DNA of 64,000 nucleotides from the NCBI RefSeq assembly GCF_030758315.1, contig NZ_CP132336.1, forward strand, positions 3,067,001 to 3,131,000, given 5' to 3'. The first letter of the stretch is position 1, and every line of letters starts with the position of its first letter. Origin of the DNA: Pararhizobium sp. IMCC3301 (GTDB lineage Bacteria; Pseudomonadota; Alphaproteobacteria; Rhizobiales; GCA-2746425). Positions 60,596 through 64,000 of the stretch are shown one piece after another. Made by a program: the position numbers and the translations under genes. The notes beneath the pieces were generated by a model, which saw only the letters and a list, made by a program, of their open reading frames with translations, did no database searches and was not told where the DNA came from.

Positions 60596-62503
60596 TTGAC
60601 GAAATTGATTGAGCGATTGAGGTGGAATTCCGAGCGTCTGCAGCGGCAGAACCTCGCTGGCTTTGTAGCTGCCTTGACCACACTCCTGATGGCATTGCTG
60701 CTGATCGCCCCAGCAGGTGCCCAGACCATGAGCGAGTGGAAAAAATCCACAGCGCTGGTTGGTTCGCCGCAATATCCTGATGATTTCACCCAGTTCAAAT
60801 ATGTCAATCCGCAGGCGCCGAAGGGCGGCATTGTGCGGTTGTCGACTGACGGCACATTCGACACGCTGAATTCCGTGCCGCAACGTGGAAATCTCGGCAT
60901 CGGCGTCGGCCTGATCTACGATACATTGATGACGTCATCCCAGGATGAAATTTCTGCCATGTATCCGTTGATCGCCACACAGATGCGCTATCCGGATGAT
61001 TATTCAAGCGTCACTTTTCAGCTCAATACAGCGGCGCGCTGGCATGATGGTGAGCCTCTGACAGCCGACGATGTCGCATGGTCATTTGACACGTTGATCA
61101 AAAACAACCGGATCTATCAGAATTACTACAAGAATGTGACCGGTGTCGAAATCAACGGCGAGCATGAGGTTACCTTCAGCTTTGATCAAACCGGTAACCG
61201 GGAACTGCCACACATTGTCGGTCAGTTGATGGTGATGCCGAAACACTGGTGGGAGGGAACGGATGAAAAAGGTGAGAAGCGCGACATCACCAAGGGAACC
61301 CTGGAAATTCCGCTCGGCAGTAGTGCCTACAAGATTTCACGAGTGGTGCCCGGGCGCACCATCGAATATGCCCGCGTCGAGGATTATTGGGCCGAAGATC
61401 TGCCGGTAAATGTCGGGCAAAACAATTTCGACCGCATCCGCTACGAATATTTCCGCGATTCCGTGGTTGAAATGGAAGCTTTCAAATCCGACGATTTTGA
61501 TTACCGCGTGGAAAGCACCGCCCGGGTCTGGGCAACTGGATATGACTTCCCTGCCGTCGAGGATGGCCGGGTGATCAAGCAGGCATTCGATGATCGGGGG
61601 CGCGGTCTGATGATCGGGTTTATTCCCAATCTGCGCCGCGAGAAATTTCAGGATGCCCGGGTCCGACAGGCTCTGAATTATGCCTTTAATTTCCAGGAGA
61701 TGAACCAGACCATTTTCTTCGACGAATATGAACGCATCGATTCCTATTTCTACGGCGACGAACTTGCCTCCTCCGGTGTGCCAACCGGACTTGAGCTGGA
61801 AATCCTCGAAACTGTACGTGATCAGGTGCCCAAGGAGGTGTTCACGACCGCGTTTACAAATCCGGTTGCCGGGGACAGTGGTGCCTATCGCGACAATCTG
61901 CGCGAAGCGGTCCGGCTGTTTCGTGAGGCTGGTTACGTGCTCAAAGACGGCAAAATGGTGAACAGCACCACAGATGAACCGTTTGCCATTGAATATCTGC
62001 TGAACAGCAACCGGTTTGAAAAGGTGGCGCTGCGTCTGAAAGCCAATTTTGCCCGCATCGGCGTCGAGCTTGCCGTTCGCATCGTCGACAGTTCGCAATG
62101 GGTAAACCGGGTTCGCAGCCGGGATTTTGATTTCATCTATACCGGCTGGGCACAATCCCTGTCGCCTGGAAATGAGCAATTGGAATATTTCGGTTCTGAA
62201 GCCGCCGATCAGGAAAGTGCGCGCAACTGGGCCGGCATCAAGGACCCGGCTGTCGACAAGCTGATCCAGCGCATTATTTTTGCTGAGAACCGGGAAGAAC
62301 TGATTGCCGCAACAAAAGCCATGGACCGGGTTTTGCTGGCAAATCATTATATTATTCCCGGTTGGACGCTGCTGAAAACGCGCACGGCGCGGTGGGACCG
62401 CTTCTCACATCCAGAAACGTTGCCCTATTACAACGAACCGGCCTTTCCCGGTATCTGGTGGTATGACGAGGAAAAGGCAGCAAAGGTTGAGGCACGGAAA
62501 TGA
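60596..62503 (+). CDS. YejA-like peptide ABC transporter substrate-binding protein (first)
   Basis: Periplasmic binding protein of the oligopeptide/microcin C (YejA) group, about 635 residues. An N-terminal signal segment ends APAGAQT. The family opening FKYVNPQAPKGGIVRLSTDGTFDTLN, quoted here in part as YVNPQAPKGG, is followed by TADDVAWSFDTLI and the RVEDYWAEDLPV block. I chose TTG 60596 because GGAGG lies 7 bases upstream. ATG 60581 is the alternative. The second binding protein follows with an ATGA overlap. Confidence 0.92.
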   Translation: MTKLIERLRWNSERLQRQNLAGFVAALTTLLMALLLIAPAGAQTMSEWKKSTALVGSPQYPDDFTQFKYVNPQAPKGGIVRLSTDGTFDTLNSVPQRGNLGIGVGLIYDTLMTSSQDEISAMYPLIATQMRYPDDYSSVTFQLNTAARWHDGEPLTADDVAWSFDTLIKNNRIYQNYYKNVTGVEINGEHEVTFSFDQTGNRELPHIVGQLMVMPKHWWEGTDEKGEKRDITKGTLEIPLGSSAYKISRVVPGRTIEYARVEDYWAEDLPVNVGQNNFDRIRYEYFRDSVVEMEAFKSDDFDYRVESTARVWATGYDFPAVEDGRVIKQAFDDRGRGLMIGFIPNLRREKFQDARVRQALNYAFNFQEMNQTIFFDEYERIDSYFYGDELASSGVPTGLELEILETVRDQVPKEVFTTAFTNPVAGDSGAYRDNLREAVRLFREAGYVLKDGKMVNSTTDEPFAIEYLLNSNRFEKVALRLKANFARIGVELAVRIVDSSQWVNRVRSRDFDFIYTGWAQSLSPGNEQLEYFGSEAADQESARNWAGIKDPAVDKLIQRIIFAENREELIAATKAMDRVLLANHYIIPGWTLLKTRTARWDRFSHPETLPYYNEPAFPGIWWYDEEKAAKVEARK

Positions 62504-64000
62504 AGCGCCGCATTCGCCCAACCGGAATTGACAAAGTCGGAATTGACAAGGCCGGAAGGCATAATGCAGGGACGGGCATTGGCAAAATGGATGGCGCAAT
62601 AACAAGGCGCGAAGGGCTCGCTCTGGGCGCCGGGGCGGCCTTCTCTCTGGCCGCTGGTCCGGGTTTTACCAAAACTCCGGTCAAAGGCATTGAGGGCTTT
62701 GCGGGACAGGCCGCGCGCCACGGTCTCTCGATTTTCGGCGACCTGAAATATGCCGCCGATTTTCCGTACTTTGACTATGTCAATCCGCAAGCACCCAAGG
62801 GCGGGCGCTTTGTCCTCTCGCCCGGAAGCTGGTCCCACAACCAGAATCCGCAAACCTTCAATACTTTGAACGGCTATGTCACCAGGGGCGATGCGCCGCC
62901 CCGGCTTGAGCTGATTTTCGACAGTCTGATGGCCGGTGCCGGGGATGAGGCGGATGCAGCCTATGGGCTTGTTGCCGACAGTGTGACGGTCTCGGACGAT
63001 GGCAACAGTTTTCTGTTCAGCCTCCGCCCTGAGGCGAAATTTCACGATGGTTCATCCCTGACCGCGCATGATGTGGCCTATTCGCTGACCACCTTGAAAC
63101 AGGACGGGCATCCGGATTTCACCCAGAGTTTCCGCAAAGTTGCGGCCATTGAGGCGCTGGACGATGGACATCTGCTGGTTACACTGGACGGCACCCAGTC
63201 GCGCGGTCTGATCTTTGAAGTGGCCGGTGCACCGATCTTCTCGAAAGTCTATTATGCTGATCGGGAGTTTTCCGCATCAACCATGGACCCGCCGCTTGGC
63301 TCGGGACCCTACCGGATCGGCGGTTTCGATGCAGGCTCGTTTCTGGACTATGAACGGGTTGAGGATTATTGGGCCAAAGACCTTCCATTGATGCGCGGTC
63401 AGGCAAATTTTGACACCATCCGCGTTGAGTTCTATCGCGAACGCCAGACCGCCTTTGAAGCCTTCAAGAAGGGCAGTATGACCTTTCGCGAGGAATTCAC
63501 TTCCAAGACCTGGGAGACGGAATATGATTTTCCGGCGGTGCTTGATGGAAGAGTGAAAAAAGTTCTGTTTCCGGCGGAACGGCGCCCCAGCTTTCAGGGC
63601 AGTTTCCTCAATACGCGCCGCTCGAAGTTTTCCGATTCCCGAACCCGCGAAGCCCTGGTGCTGTGCTTTGATTATGAATGGGTCAATGAGAACCTGTTTT
63701 TCAGCGCCTATTCGCGAGTGTCGTCCTTTGTTGAAAGGTCTGTCTACAAGGCCGAGGGCGTGCCGACAGGTGCTGAATTAGCTTTGCTGGAACCGTATCG
63801 CAGCCAACTGCCGGATGCGGTGTTTGGCGAAGCCTATGTTCCTCCGGTTTCCGATGGCAGCGGCCGTGACCGCACATTGCTGCGGCGCGCCTCTGAGCTT
63901 CTGGCAGAGGCCGGCTGGCAGCGTCGCGACGGTGCTCTGGTCAACGATCAGGGGCAGCAGCTGACGCTGGAAATCATGGTGCGCTCGCCGGTTTTCGAGC
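62500..64000 (+). CDS. YejA-like peptide ABC transporter substrate-binding protein (second, 3' end missing)
   Basis: Open frame from ATG 62500 (overlapping the previous stop) to the window edge, 500 codons. It shares blocks with the first protein: FDYVNPQAPKGGRF, LTAHDVAYSLTTL and RVEDYWAKDLPL. The leader contains ITRREGLALGAGAAFSLAAG, a twin-arginine-type signal. ATG 62587 would start nearer to it and is an alternative. Paired YejA proteins ahead of yejBEF are common in Rhizobiales, so permease genes are expected beyond the window. Confidence 0.92.
   Translation, partial: MKRRIRPTGIDKVGIDKAGRHNAGTGIGKMDGAITRREGLALGAGAAFSLAAGPGFTKTPVKGIEGFAGQAARHGLSIFGDLKYAADFPYFDYVNPQAPKGGRFVLSPGSWSHNQNPQTFNTLNGYVTRGDAPPRLELIFDSLMAGAGDEADAAYGLVADSVTVSDDGNSFLFSLRPEAKFHDGSSLTAHDVAYSLTTLKQDGHPDFTQSFRKVAAIEALDDGHLLVTLDGTQSRGLIFEVAGAPIFSKVYYADREFSASTMDPPLGSGPYRIGGFDAGSFLDYERVEDYWAKDLPLMRGQANFDTIRVEFYRERQTAFEAFKKGSMTFREEFTSKTWETEYDFPAVLDGRVKKVLFPAERRPSFQGSFLNTRRSKFSDSRTREALVLCFDYEWVNENLFFSAYSRVSSFVERSVYKAEGVPTGAELALLEPYRSQLPDAVFGEAYVPPVSDGSGRDRTLLRRASELLAEAGWQRRDGALVNDQGQQLTLEIMVRSPVFE

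Overview
The window looks like chromosome of an alphaproteobacterium, most likely in the Hyphomicrobiales (Rhizobiales). The grounds are a SciP/DUF1153 gene, a cpa/tad pilus cluster in alphaproteobacterial order, a PstA with the long N-terminal insertion usual in this group, rpmH-rnpA-yidC-engB, a tandem pair of YejA-like binding proteins, FadR-type regulation of a TRAP transporter, and TTGAC(A/T)/TATA(A/T)G promoters. The genus cannot be settled from the sequence alone.

Layout. 1-5.5 kb: phosphate regulon, phoU(partial)-phoB-[Pho box]-pstS-[attenuator]-pstC-pstA, with no pstB after pstA. 5.5-7.7 kb: a beta-hydroxyacid dehydrogenase-like gene converging on a two-subunit 3-oxoacid CoA-transferase. 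8-10.5 kb: three membrane-protein genes, including a glutaredoxin-MauE/DoxX-like fusion. 10.5-24.5 kb: a complete Tad/Flp pilus cluster (tadC, tadB, cpaF, an embedded L,D-transpeptidase, cpaE, two TadE-like, TadG-like, small lipoprotein, cpaC, cpaB, pilin on the minus strand; cpaA on plus; tadD-like TPR lipoprotein on minus) and a divergent winged-helix AAA ATPase. 24.6-29.2 kb: TRAP transporter with an SDR dehydrogenase and a divergent GntR/FadR regulator. 29.3-31 kb: decayed fragments around a ChaC-like gene. 31.2-36.6 kb: cupin, cysK-like gene and a frameshifted group II PLP decarboxylase, divergent from a large BTAD/TPR regulator. 36.8-42.3 kb: a tightly coupled TetR-RND efflux operon.

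The clearest accessory region is 42.5-48.1 kb. A 40-bp copy of the 3' end of tRNA-Met (42516-42555) repeats, with one mismatch, the end of the intact tRNA-Met gene (48032-48071). Between them lie a HEPN/MltR-like gene, a truncated hsdM, a single-chain GmrSD-like (DUF262-DUF1524) restriction gene, and an IS3-family element whose 3' end is interrupted by an IS5-family element. It reads as a tRNA-integrated defence island that has lost its integrase and part of a type I restriction system.

48.2-55.7 kb: mnmA, sciP with a strong terminator, an orphan anSME-like radical SAM protein, and a persulfide/redox group (MBL hydrolase, rhodanese, FAD disulfide reductase, TVP38). 56-60.3 kb: rpmH-rnpA-yidC-(small KPG-repeat ORF)-acetyltransferase-engB. 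60.6-64 kb: two YejA-like peptide-binding proteins, the second cut by the window edge.
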